From JAKQIM01 sp029557965 (GTDB lineage: Bacteria > Chloroflexota > Anaerolineae > Anaerolineales > UBA4823), in the NCBI GenBank assembly GCA_035341015.1, contig DAOQUL010000084.1:1-16856 (forward strand): a stretch of DNA of 16,856 nucleotides, read 5' to 3'. A program made the position numbers and the translations under genes. This document shows positions 1 through 6,109 of the stretch, piece by piece. The notes beneath the pieces are model-generated. The model saw nothing but the letters and a program-made list of their open reading frames with translations, searched no databases and was not told where the DNA came from. The number at the start of each line of letters is the position of its first letter. The stretch's first letter is position 1.

Positions 1-1383
1 CGGGCATATGAGCTCAGTAATTTCTACCAGGAAGCTGTTCAGACCTACATCCACGTAGAAAACCTGGCCAAAGAAAGCGGCTGCCTGGAGCTTTTGTTAA
101 GCGCCCAGGTGGAACATGCTCGCTTGATTTCAACCCCCACCCCCGTTTTTGATACAGAAATCAGCCACCGCCTCTGCCGCCAGGCGCTCAAACTGGCCCG
201 GCAGCTCAAAGATCCTGCATCAGAAGCGCGCATTCACTGGATTTTCATGCTCTCGTATTGGCTGGCTGACTCTCAGAAAGCGATCAAACACGGCCTGCGC
301 TCTCTGCAAATTGCACGGGCCCACCACCTGCAAGAGCAATTGGCTTACACCCTGCACGACCTGCACCGTGCCTACAGCAGCGCGGGAGATATTCCCCACG
401 CCCAAGAAGCTTTACGAGAAGCCGGGCTTCTTTGGCGCACCCTTGGCAACTTGCCGCTGCTGGCCGATAACCTGGCCAGCTCTGCCGACCAGGCAATTGA
501 CGATGGGCGGTATGAAGAGGCCTTGAATTTTGCCAACGAAGCAGACCAGATCAGTCGAACGATCGGGAATCTATGGAGCCAGGCCTACGCCCAAGAGATG
601 ATCGGCATAGTTAGAATGGAATACGGGCAGGTCGACGCCGCCATCCACCACCTCCAAGAAAGTATTCGCATGGCCCGCCTGGCAGGGGTCAAAGTGCTCG
701 TCTATCGCAGCGCATCAGAATTGGCCAGCCTGTACCATTTGCTCGGTGCCGTTGCAGAGGTTGAAGCGCTCACAGATTTGATCGCCATGTTCATGGAAGA
801 ATACAAAGATACGAATGACCGGTTCCGCTTCATCAGTTTGCAAGGCATTCGAAGCATCACGGCAGTGTACTGCAATGATTTAGAAAAGGCCACCCGTCTG
901 ATTCATGAAAGCGACCAAAGGCTCGATTCGATTTCACCCAACCTGGTCAAGCCTATGATTGCCAAAGTTCAAGTGCTGATCGCCCAACACCAGTTCGAAG
1001 AAGCCATACGGTTGGGCGATGGACTGATCACCCTGATTGACCAGCACAAGGCTGGCCGCTTTAAGTCCCAAATATTGATCCTAAAAAGCAAAGCCTTGCT
1101 CGGCCAGCAAGACCTGGATGGCGCATGGCGTGTGCTCGTGCAAGCCCACGCCTCTGTTCAAAAACGCAATGCACACATTTATCTGCCTCACATATTGTCG
1201 CTGTTGGTAAAAACTGCACGCCTGCGCCACGATCCAGCCACGGCAGAAAACTACCGCCAGCAAGCCCAAGCAAGCATTGAACGATTGCTCAGCAACACAT
1301 CTGATCCCAGCATTCGAGATACCTTTCTCAAGCATCCCGAGATTCAATTTGTTCTTAGCGAAGGTGCTGGCAATGGATCCTAA
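1..1383 (+). CDS. TPR-repeat protein, 5'-truncated (C-terminal part of a probable multidomain regulator)
   Basis: The frame is open from the first base of the window, so the real start lies upstream; the ATG-like start at 94 is only internal. The visible 460 residues are almost entirely alpha-helical repeats of TPR type, with recurring A-x-x-x-x-x-x-A-x-x-x-G patterns such as GRYEEALNFANEADQI, GQVDAAIHHLQESIRMAR and HQFEEAIRLGDGLI. The end (SIRDTFLKHPEI) resembles the C-terminal end of large Chloroflexota proteins in which TPR arrays follow a kinase or cyclase plus an AAA-type ATPase. No such N-terminal domain is visible here, so that is inference. TPR arrays are protein-binding scaffolds; no catalytic motif is present in the visible part. 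The last 11 bp overlap the start of mnmA, so the two are probably cotranscribed. Codon use is less GC-rich than in the genes on the right half. Confidence 0.8.
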   Translation, partial: RAYELSNFYQEAVQTYIHVENLAKESGCLELLLSAQVEHARLISTPTPVFDTEISHRLCRQALKLARQLKDPASEARIHWIFMLSYWLADSQKAIKHGLRSLQIARAHHLQEQLAYTLHDLHRAYSSAGDIPHAQEALREAGLLWRTLGNLPLLADNLASSADQAIDDGRYEEALNFANEADQISRTIGNLWSQAYAQEMIGIVRMEYGQVDAAIHHLQESIRMARLAGVKVLVYRSASELASLYHLLGAVAEVEALTDLIAMFMEEYKDTNDRFRFISLQGIRSITAVYCNDLEKATRLIHESDQRLDSISPNLVKPMIAKVQVLIAQHQFEEAIRLGDGLITLIDQHKAGRFKSQILILKSKALLGQQDLDGAWRVLVQAHASVQKRNAHIYLPHILSLLVKTARLRHDPATAENYRQQAQASIERLLSNTSDPSIRDTFLKHPEIQFVLSEGAGNGS

Positions 1384-2464
1384 GAAAGTGGTCGTTGCCA
1401 TGAGCGGCGGCGTCGACAGCTCGGTCGTCGCGGCCCTACTCGTCGAACAAGGTTACGATGTGACCGGCATGATGCTGCGCCTGTGGAGCGAGCCAGGCAG
1501 CGAAGCCGAAAATCGCTGCTGCGCCCCCGATGCCATGGCCCTGGCGCGGCGCGTGGCCGCGAAGCTGTCCATCCCGTTTTATGTCATCGATGCCCGGCAA
1601 GCTTTTCGCGAGATCGTGGTACAGAGCTTTATCAATGGCTATACGCATAACACCACCCCCAACCCCTGCCTCACCTGTAACCGGCATCTGCGTTGGGACT
1701 TCCTTTTGCAGCGCGCCCTGGCTTCGGGCGCTGACCACCTGGCGACCGGGCACTATGCCCGTCTTCAAGCCACGCCCAATGGCGTGCAATTGCTGCGCGC
1801 TGTCGACCAGCACAAAGACCAATCCTATGTGCTGCACGCCCTGAACCAGGCCCAGCTTCAGCATACCAGTTTCCCGCTTGGCACCTATACCAAGCCTGAG
1901 GTGCGCACCCTGGCCCGCAAATTCAACCTGCCGGTAGCCGAGAGGCCTGACAGCCAGGATCTGTGCTTCTTGGGCGCATCCGACTACCATGCTTTTCTCG
2001 TGCGCCATGCCCCCGCTGCCGCCAACCCGGGCCCTATCCTAGATCAGCACGGCGCGCAGCTTGGCACACACCAGGGCCTGGCTTTCTATACCATCGGCCA
2101 GCGAAAGGGCTTGCGCATTGCTGCCCCCCACCCGCTCTATGTTTTGCAAAAAGATGCCTCCCGCAATGCACTCATCATCGGCCCGGCTGAGGAATTGGGC
2201 CAGGCCGAGCTGGTGGCGGTAAATCCGCACTGGATTTCAGGCCAGGCGCCAGAGGGCCCGTTTCGCGCCCAGGTCAAGATCCGCTACAAGGCCCGTCTCG
2301 AATCCGGCCTGGTAACCCCGCAGCCGTCCGGAAGCTTTCATATCCGGTTCGACTCCCCCCTTCGTGATATCACCCCCGGCCAGGCAGCCGTGCTCTACGA
2401 CGGCGAAACCTGCCTGGGTGGCGGAACCATTTCATCAACCCCTATTCCCAATCCCCCCGAGTGA
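1373..2464 (+). CDS. mnmA: tRNA-specific 2-thiouridylase MnmA
   Basis: MnmA makes 2-thiouridine at the wobble position of tRNAs for Lys, Glu and Gln, using ATP and a sulfur relay, in the cytoplasm. The 363-residue product begins MDPKKVVVAMSGGVDSS. The PP-loop (SGGVDSS) is at residues 11-17. The first catalytic cysteine is Cys102 in NPCLTCNR and the second is Cys198 in DSQDLCFLG, closely matching the two cysteines known in the E. coli enzyme. The C-terminal beta-barrel ends with the typical TPGQAAVLYDGETCLGGG. The frame is open back to 1277, but homology to the family starts at the ATG at 1373, which I chose; a weak AAGG lies 9 nt before it. The length is normal for the family. It overlaps the upstream TPR gene by 11 bp and is followed 8 bp later by a small membrane protein gene. 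Confidence 0.96.
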   Translation: MDPKKVVVAMSGGVDSSVVAALLVEQGYDVTGMMLRLWSEPGSEAENRCCAPDAMALARRVAAKLSIPFYVIDARQAFREIVVQSFINGYTHNTTPNPCLTCNRHLRWDFLLQRALASGADHLATGHYARLQATPNGVQLLRAVDQHKDQSYVLHALNQAQLQHTSFPLGTYTKPEVRTLARKFNLPVAERPDSQDLCFLGASDYHAFLVRHAPAAANPGPILDQHGAQLGTHQGLAFYTIGQRKGLRIAAPHPLYVLQKDASRNALIIGPAEELGQAELVAVNPHWISGQAPEGPFRAQVKIRYKARLESGLVTPQPSGSFHIRFDSPLRDITPGQAAVLYDGETCLGGGTISSTPIPNPPE

Positions 2465-2472
2465 AATAGCCT

Positions 2473-2748
2473 ATGTCAACCCCCGTTTTACTACTTGGCC
2501 TGGTCGTCTCTACCCTGCTCGGAGCTGCCTTTCACCTCTGGCGAGGCGGCAAAGCCGGACGTTTGCTCCTGTACTTGATCCTGAGCTGGCTTGGTTTTTG
2601 GGCCGGGCACTTGCTGGCAGGCAGCCTTGGATGGACCTTTGACCTGCTTGGCCAACTGCACCTGGGCACAGCCGTTGCCGGCAGCCTGGTGTTCTTGTTT
2701 GCAGGTTACTGGCTCTCCCTGGTCAGAGTAGAGCCGCACAAAAAATAA
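2473..2748 (+). CDS. Small three-helix membrane protein, function unknown
   Basis: This 91-residue product is strongly hydrophobic, with three likely transmembrane segments at about residues 4-22, 31-50 and 61-84, and a short basic tail (VRVEPHKK). The ATG lies 8 bp after the mnmA stop and the gene ends just before a hairpin terminator, so it is probably the last gene of the mnmA operon. I recognise no enzymatic motif and do not assign a function. The consistent hydrophobic pattern and tight spacing argue that it is a real gene rather than a chance frame. Confidence 0.7.
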   Translation: MSTPVLLLGLVVSTLLGAAFHLWRGGKAGRLLLYLILSWLGFWAGHLLAGSLGWTFDLLGQLHLGTAVAGSLVFLFAGYWLSLVRVEPHKK

Positions 2749-2750
2749 AA

Positions 2751-2776
2751 AATCCCCTCGCTTTCGCGAGAGGATT
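2751..2776. terminator. Bidirectional intrinsic terminator between the mnmA group and csp
   Basis: An inverted repeat forms an 11-bp stem with one C-A mismatch around a TTTC loop. On the minus strand (csp direction) it is followed by T6-A-T6, a strong U-tract; on the plus strand it is followed by the weaker ATAATTTT. It lies between two convergent genes and probably stops both transcripts, best in the csp direction. Confidence 0.88.
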
Positions 2777-2799
2777 ATAATTTTCAGTGATCAGGTTTA

Positions 2800-3012
2800 C
2801 TAAGGCAGCTTGATGACGTCGGCGGCCTGCAAACCCTTAGGACCCTGCTCGATGGTGAATTCCACGCGCTGGCCCTCATCCAGGGTCTTGAAGCCTTCGG
2901 ATTTGATGGCCGAAAAATGTACGAAAACATCCGGACCACCCTGGCGCTCAATGAAGCCGTAACCCTTCGCCGCATTGAACCATTTGACTGTGCCTGTTAC
3001 ACGTTCGCTCAT
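2800..3012 (-). CDS. csp: Cold-shock domain protein (CspA family)
   Basis: This 70-residue single cold-shock domain binds single-stranded RNA and DNA and acts as an RNA chaperone in the cytoplasm. The RNP1-type motif KGYGFI is at residues 16-21 and the RNP2-type motif VFVHF at 29-33, preceded by TGTVKWFNAAKG. Length and ending (QAADVIKL) are normal for the family. The start at 3012 is supported by an AAGGAG Shine-Dalgarno sequence at 3022-3027, 9 nt from the ATG. Transcription probably starts near 3162, giving a leader of about 150 nt with hairpins, which is typical of temperature-regulated csp genes. The gene is monocistronic, between its own promoter and the terminator at 2751-2776. Confidence 0.96.
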   Translation of the reverse strand: MSERVTGTVKWFNAAKGYGFIERQGGPDVFVHFSAIKSEGFKTLDEGQRVEFTIEQGPKGLQAADVIKLP

Positions 3013-3092
3013 TGCATTACACTCCTTGTTACTAGTTGGTTGATTGTGGTTGGCTGCGCGCGATCTGCCTTTGGTTTCACTTTAAGAACAAG

Positions 3093-3120
3093 CGGCCTGA
3101 ACGCACTCCTGTTCAGACCG
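3093..3120 (-). promoter_or_regulatory. Hairpin in the csp 5' leader
   Basis: Within the predicted csp leader, a 6-bp perfect stem (CTGAAC with GTTCAG) is extended by three further pairs after one mismatch, around an 8-nt loop. It lies about 80 nt upstream of the csp start codon. Long structured leaders are known to act as temperature-dependent switches in csp mRNAs; that role here is inferred. Confidence 0.5.
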
Positions 3121-3150
3121 GCTTCTTACGAACTCCAGGAAGAACACACG

Positions 3151-3169
3151 TGCCACTTTCTTCGTGGCA
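3151..3169 (-). promoter_or_regulatory. 5'-end hairpin of the csp transcript
   Basis: A perfect 6-bp stem (TGCCAC with GTGGCA) closes a 7-nt loop. It sits exactly where the csp transcript should begin (about 3162, from the promoter at 3169-3197) and overlaps the -10 box at one end. If transcription begins slightly upstream it would form a 5'-terminal stem-loop; otherwise it may be an operator-like inverted repeat at the start site. Confidence 0.4.
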
Positions 3170-3197
3170 GTTTATCAGGCAACCAGAAATTCGTCAA
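3169..3197 (-). promoter_or_regulatory. Sigma-70-type promoter of csp
   Basis: Reading the minus strand, TTGACG (3197-3192) is followed by a 17-bp spacer and TAAACT (3174-3169). The spacer is ideal and the -35 matches consensus at 5 of 6 positions; the -10 matches at 4 of 6. The predicted start near 3162 leaves a leader of about 150 nt before the csp ATG. Confidence 0.65.
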
Positions 3198-3233
3198 GGG
3201 TTTTAATACTGCACTCATAAAAATAAAACCGGG

Positions 3234-3263
3234 TACAATAGGGGTTTGCTTCGCCCTATTTTA
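3234..3263 (+). promoter_or_regulatory. Possible trmI -10 box overlapping a 7-bp inverted repeat
   Basis: TACAAT at 3234-3239 is a plausible -10 box for trmI, but no good -35 lies 16-18 bp upstream. It overlaps a perfect 7-bp inverted repeat (3237-3243 with 3254-3260), followed by TTTTA. The repeat could be an operator, an attenuator-like hairpin, or the remnant of a terminator. The rest of the 3013-3291 intergenic region holds the csp promoter and leader on the other strand. Confidence 0.3.
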
Positions 3264-3291
3264 CGAATGATCTCTTTAGAAAGAGTTGATG

Positions 3292-4200
3292 ATGAGCCCA
3301 ACCACCTCCCGTACGCACGCCCAGGCTGGCGATATCGCCATGCTGGTCAGCGCCCAGAACAAACGCTTTTTGGTGCGCCTGACGCCCGACCACAAGCTAG
3401 AAACCCACCGCGGCATCCTGCCCCACAACGATTTGATCGGGCAATCATGGGGCAGCCGTGTGCGCAGCCATCTCGATAGTCCCTTCGTCCTCATCCAACC
3501 CACGCTGGCAGATCTGTTGATGGAAACCCGCCGCAACACCCAGATCATGTACCCCAAAGATATTGGGTTCATCCTGGTAACCATGGGCATTGGCCCCGGT
3601 CAGCTTGTGATTGAAGCCGGCTCGGGTTCTGGGTCATTCACCACTGCCCTGGCGCATGCCGTGGGCCCTCAGGGGCGTGTCGTCTCTTACGATATCCGCC
3701 CCGAGATGCAGCGCCTGGCACTCAAGAACGTATCCCTGGCAGGGCTGGCAGAGCGGGTTACCTTCAAAGAAAAAGATATTCTGGCTGGTTTCGACGAGGC
3801 CGGCGAAGGCGCCGCCGATGCGCTCTTCCTGGATGTGCCCTTCCCACACGAGTACGCGGCCCAGGCGCATGCCGCGCTAAAGCCCGGCGGCTCCTTTGGG
3901 TCGATCTTGCCAACCACCAACCAGGTTTCCACTTTGTTGGTGGCCCTCAAACGCGCTGGCTTTGCCTTCATTGACGTCTGCGAAACCATGCTGCGTTATT
4001 ACAAAACCGTCCCCGAGCGCCTGCGCCCCACCGATCGCATGGTGGCCCACACCGGCTACCTGATCTTTGCCCGTTCTGTACTCCCTGAAGCCGGCGAATT
4101 GCTTAACCAAGAAACATCCAGGCGCCGTGGCAAGGCTATGCAGTCAGAAGATATAGAGCCAGCAGAAGATATCGAGCAAGATGAGGATGAGCGCGCTTGA
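3292..4200 (+). CDS. trmI: tRNA (adenine-N1)-methyltransferase, TrmI/Trm61 family
   Basis: TrmI uses S-adenosylmethionine to make 1-methyladenosine at position 58 in the T-loop of tRNAs, stabilising them. Counting from the ATG at 3292, the N-terminal beta domain covers about residues 10-75. The family signature RRNTQIMYPKDIGFI is at 80-94, SAM motif I VIEAGSGSGSFT at 107-118, the ribose-binding acidic loop YDIRPEM at 133-139, and the catalytic-region motif FLDVPFPHE at 179-187. The C-terminus is an acidic tail (EDIEPAEDIEQDEDE) beyond the fold. The start is ambiguous: TTG-ATG-ATG occur in series at 3286, 3289 and 3292. An AGAAAGAG sequence just upstream has its best spacing to 3292. The 3' end overlaps the Nudix gene by 20 bp, so the two are cotranscribed. 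Confidence 0.93.
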   Translation: MSPTTSRTHAQAGDIAMLVSAQNKRFLVRLTPDHKLETHRGILPHNDLIGQSWGSRVRSHLDSPFVLIQPTLADLLMETRRNTQIMYPKDIGFILVTMGIGPGQLVIEAGSGSGSFTTALAHAVGPQGRVVSYDIRPEMQRLALKNVSLAGLAERVTFKEKDILAGFDEAGEGAADALFLDVPFPHEYAAQAHAALKPGGSFGSILPTTNQVSTLLVALKRAGFAFIDVCETMLRYYKTVPERLRPTDRMVAHTGYLIFARSVLPEAGELLNQETSRRRGKAMQSEDIEPAEDIEQDEDERA

Positions 4201-4816
4201 GTTAAGCACCCAAGAAATTACCTGCCGCCTGGCCCGCGCCCAAGAAGAGCTCAACGAGGATGCGTACCCATCCGCATTCCTATCGGATGCCCCACGCCCT
4301 GCCGCGGTACTGGTGCCCATGTTGCGCGCCCCCATTACATCCAACGGTGACACAGGCTGGCACCTTCTCTTAACGCGCCGCTCAGACCGCCTGGCAGAGC
4401 ACCGCGGGCAGGTGGCCTTTCCGGGCGGGCGGTCAGACCCTGGCGACCCCACACCCCAGGCCACTGCCCTGCGAGAAGCCGAAGAAGAGGTGGGCATTAA
4501 ACCGTCTGACGTGCAGGTCCTCGGCACCCTGAACAGCGTCTTGACCATCACCAACTACAGCGTCACCCCGGTCATCGGCATAATCCCCTGGCCCTATCCA
4601 ATCCGCCTTCAGCCCAACGAGGTCAGCCGCGTCTTCACCATGCCTCTGCACTGGCTGGCAGACCCCGAACATCGCAAAATCCAGCGCCGGCCCATTCCTT
4701 CCATGCAGGGCATCGAATCCCTCCCGGTTATTTACTTTAATCCCTATGACGGCGAAGTGTTGTGGGGCATCAGCGCCGAGATCACCGTAACCCTGCTGAA
4801 AACCATTTTGGGTTAA
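4181..4816 (+). CDS. Nudix hydrolase, probable CoA pyrophosphatase (NudL/YeaB type)
   Basis: Proteins of this branch cleave coenzyme A or acyl-CoA at the pyrophosphate to give phosphopantetheine and adenosine 3',5'-bisphosphate. The 211-residue product carries the branch-specific sequence LLTRRSDRLAEHRGQVAFPGG at residues 63-83, split here from the Nudix box end REAEEEVGI at 98-106, with the metal-binding glutamates at 99-103. The residue that is usually Glu in GX5E is Asp, as in other proteins of this branch. The gene overlaps trmI by 20 bp; an alternative ATG lies at 4187. The last codons and the stop are embedded in the inverted repeat at 4809-4859. The substrate is assigned from family resemblance only. 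Confidence 0.88.
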   Translation: MRMSALELSTQEITCRLARAQEELNEDAYPSAFLSDAPRPAAVLVPMLRAPITSNGDTGWHLLLTRRSDRLAEHRGQVAFPGGRSDPGDPTPQATALREAEEEVGIKPSDVQVLGTLNSVLTITNYSVTPVIGIIPWPYPIRLQPNEVSRVFTMPLHWLADPEHRKIQRRPIPSMQGIESLPVIYFNPYDGEVLWGISAEITVTLLKTILG

Positions 4817-4859
4817 ACAATACGAGCGACCGATTTGGCCGCTCGTATTGTTTAACCCA
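4809..4859. terminator. Perfect 20-bp inverted repeat between convergent nudix and rplY genes
   Basis: Arms at 4809-4828 and 4840-4859 are perfect reverse complements around an 11-nt centre. The Nudix stop codon (4814-4816) lies inside the left arm. The repeat separates convergent genes, so it most likely serves as a shared terminator. Neither side has a classic U-tract (CAGCAAAT on the right; on the left the minus strand reads CAAAATGG), so it is unusual for an intrinsic terminator. Confidence 0.6.
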
Positions 4860-4875
4860 GCAAATCGCGCCAGGA

Positions 4876-5342
4876 TTACTCTTCTTCTTCTTTCTTACCG
4901 TGTTCCACAACTTCAGGCTCGCCAGCACCAGGCTCGGCCACTGCTGCCGGAGCGGTTTCGTCACCCTGAGAAGTGACCAACACCAGCATGGCATCCACGT
5001 CGGTCAAAATCTTGACCTTATCAGACACCTTCAGATCGCGGACGTAGAGACCAGAGCCAATCGACTTCAGCCCCGAAACGTCCACCGTGATCNNNNNNNN
5101 NNNNNNNNNNNNNNNNNNNNNNNNNNNNNNNNNNNNNNNNNNNNNNNNNNNNNNNNNNNNNNNNNNNNNNNNNNNNNNNNNNNNNNNNNNNNCCGGCCGG
5201 CTTCCTTGGCATTCATCGAAATAGGCATTGGCTCGGTGTGGCGCCCGTAAATGACTGCCGGGAGTTGGCCTTCGCGACGCAATACCTTGACCTGCTTGCC
5301 AATAACCGGACGCTGAGCTGCTTTAAGAACGATCTTATCCAT
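4876..5342 (-). CDS. rplY: 50S ribosomal protein L25/general stress protein Ctc, interrupted by an assembly gap
   Basis: L25 of the Ctc/TL5 type binds 5S rRNA in the large ribosomal subunit. The N-terminal 50 residues (MDKIVLKAAQRPVIGKQVK..., with LRREGQLPAVIYG) and the C-terminal 72 (VDVSGLKSIGSGLYVRDL... ending in the acidic tail GKKEEEE) are both typical. The middle is lost in the 100 N. The start at 5342 has a strong Shine-Dalgarno GGAAGG just upstream. With exactly 100 unknown bases the two halves are out of frame; the true gap must be 2 modulo 3. By comparison with the usual 190-220 residues, about 80-95 residues are missing rather than 33. This is an assembly artefact, not a broken gene. 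It has its own promoter and a structured leader. Confidence 0.93.
5093..5192. other. Scaffold gap of 100 N inside rplY
   Basis: Exactly 100 unknown bases, the conventional placeholder for a gap of unknown size. The flanking rplY frames show that the real length differs (see rplY). Confidence 0.99.
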
Positions 5343-5366
5343 TGTTTCCTTCCTCGAGCGCCTCTC

Positions 5367-5446
5367 ACCCTCTTCCTGAGGGTTACCTTCGCTCTACAGT
5401 AATATTCCGGCTTGCGCCGGTTGAATGGTGGCCGAAAGGCCGACCA
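5367..5446 (-). promoter_or_regulatory. Three-hairpin 5' leader of rplY
   Basis: The predicted leader of about 100 nt holds three consecutive hairpins. The first, 5426-5446, pairs TGGT plus GGCC with a one-base bulge around TTTC. The second, 5407-5420, is a perfect CCGGC stem capped by GCAA, a GNRA tetraloop. The third, 5367-5383, pairs ACCCTC with GAGGGT around a 5-nt loop. They lie between the promoter and the Shine-Dalgarno. Ribosomal protein genes often control themselves through such leaders, and an rplY leader is known in enterobacteria; the same role here is inferred. Confidence 0.55.
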
Positions 5447-5449
5447 AGA

Positions 5450-5478
5450 ATTTTAGCCGCTTTATTTCTTTTCGTCAA
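5450..5478 (-). promoter_or_regulatory. Sigma-70-type promoter of rplY
   Basis: Minus-strand reading gives TTGACG (5478-5473), a 17-bp spacer and TAAAAT (5455-5450); each hexamer matches consensus at 5 of 6 positions. Transcription should begin near 5443, leaving a leader of about 100 nt before the rplY ATG. The -35 box abuts the region that would serve the divergent plus-strand promoter. Confidence 0.78.
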
Positions 5479-5493
5479 TAGCCATCTTGCAGC

Positions 5494-5499
5494 TATAAT
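5494..5499 (+). promoter_or_regulatory. Consensus -10 box of the DUF3267-like gene, leaderless spacing
   Basis: A perfect TATAAT lies 7 nt before the ATG at 5507, so the predicted start site falls at or next to the A of the start codon. No Shine-Dalgarno is present. The corresponding -35 position (about 5471-5476, TTCGTC) is poor and overlaps the rplY -35 box. Confidence 0.5.
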
Positions 5500-5506
5500 T
5501 GGGATC

Positions 5507-6109
5507 ATGAAACCTGTCCACGACCTCCCCGAGCATTATCACCCGCACTATCGCCTCGATCTATCGAAGAAAGGGCCCGCCTTGCTGCTCAACCTGGCCG
5601 CCCTGCCGCTGCTGCTCTTGTTTTACTGGCTTTTTCAACTTGCTGCCGCATCCCTACGCCCGGCATACGCGCTGACCGGCGGCACTTTCACCGGCGCAGA
5701 CGCCATCCAGGGCCTGCTCATCCTGATCGCGGCATACTGCGTCATGATCATTGCCCACGAATTGATCCACGGCCTTTTCTTTTGGCTTTTCACCCAAGAG
5801 CGCCCGCTGTTTGGCTTTAAAGGCCTATATGCCTATGCCGCCGCCCCCCGCTGGCACATACCTCGCAGCCAGTACGTTTTCGTGGGGTTGGGGCCTTTTG
5901 TGCTCATCTCGCTTCTCGCGCTGCTGCTGATCGCCTTTGTCCCCATCGCCGCGATCCACTACCTGGTCATCACCGCCGCATTAAATGCCTCGGGCGCAGT
6001 TGGCGACCTGTTCGTGGTGGCCTGGATTCTGCGTTACCCTCCAGAAGCCCTGGTGCGCGACAGCGGCGATGCCTTTGAGGTTTTCGTGGCAAGCGAAGCT
6101 GCACCATGA
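5507..6109 (+). CDS. DUF3267-like integral membrane zinc metalloprotease
   Basis: The 200-residue product has about four hydrophobic segments (roughly 25-48, 68-94, 122-146 and 148-175). A zincin motif HELIHG at residues 84-89 lies within the second, giving the HExxH pair His84/His88 with Glu85. This arrangement and the later N-A-S-G-A-V-G-D at 160-167, whose Asn or Asp could supply a third ligand, match the DUF3267 putative peptidase family. Substrate is unknown. The frame is open back to 5342, but that extension would overlap the rplY start and promoter, and the ATG at 5507 lies just after a TATAAT box, so I use 5507. The stop overlaps the next ATG (ATGA), indicating translational coupling with the RsmC-like gene. 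Confidence 0.82.
   Translation: MKPVHDLPEHYHPHYRLDLSKKGPALLLNLAALPLLLLFYWLFQLAAASLRPAYALTGGTFTGADAIQGLLILIAAYCVMIIAHELIHGLFFWLFTQERPLFGFKGLYAYAAAPRWHIPRSQYVFVGLGPFVLISLLALLLIAFVPIAAIHYLVITAALNASGAVGDLFVVAWILRYPPEALVRDSGDAFEVFVASEAAP

Noticed and set aside
1436..2008. 190-codon minus-strand frame inside mnmA
   Set aside because: mnmA is certain on the plus strand, and the antisense product has no family resemblance.
2917..3270. 117-codon plus-strand frame across the csp gene and its promoter
   Set aside because: It overlaps csp antisense and covers the csp leader and promoter; no ribosome binding site or domain was seen.
5021..5212. Apparent small minus-strand frame spanning the N gap
   Set aside because: It is an artefact of reading through unknown bases; the real gene there is rplY in other frames.
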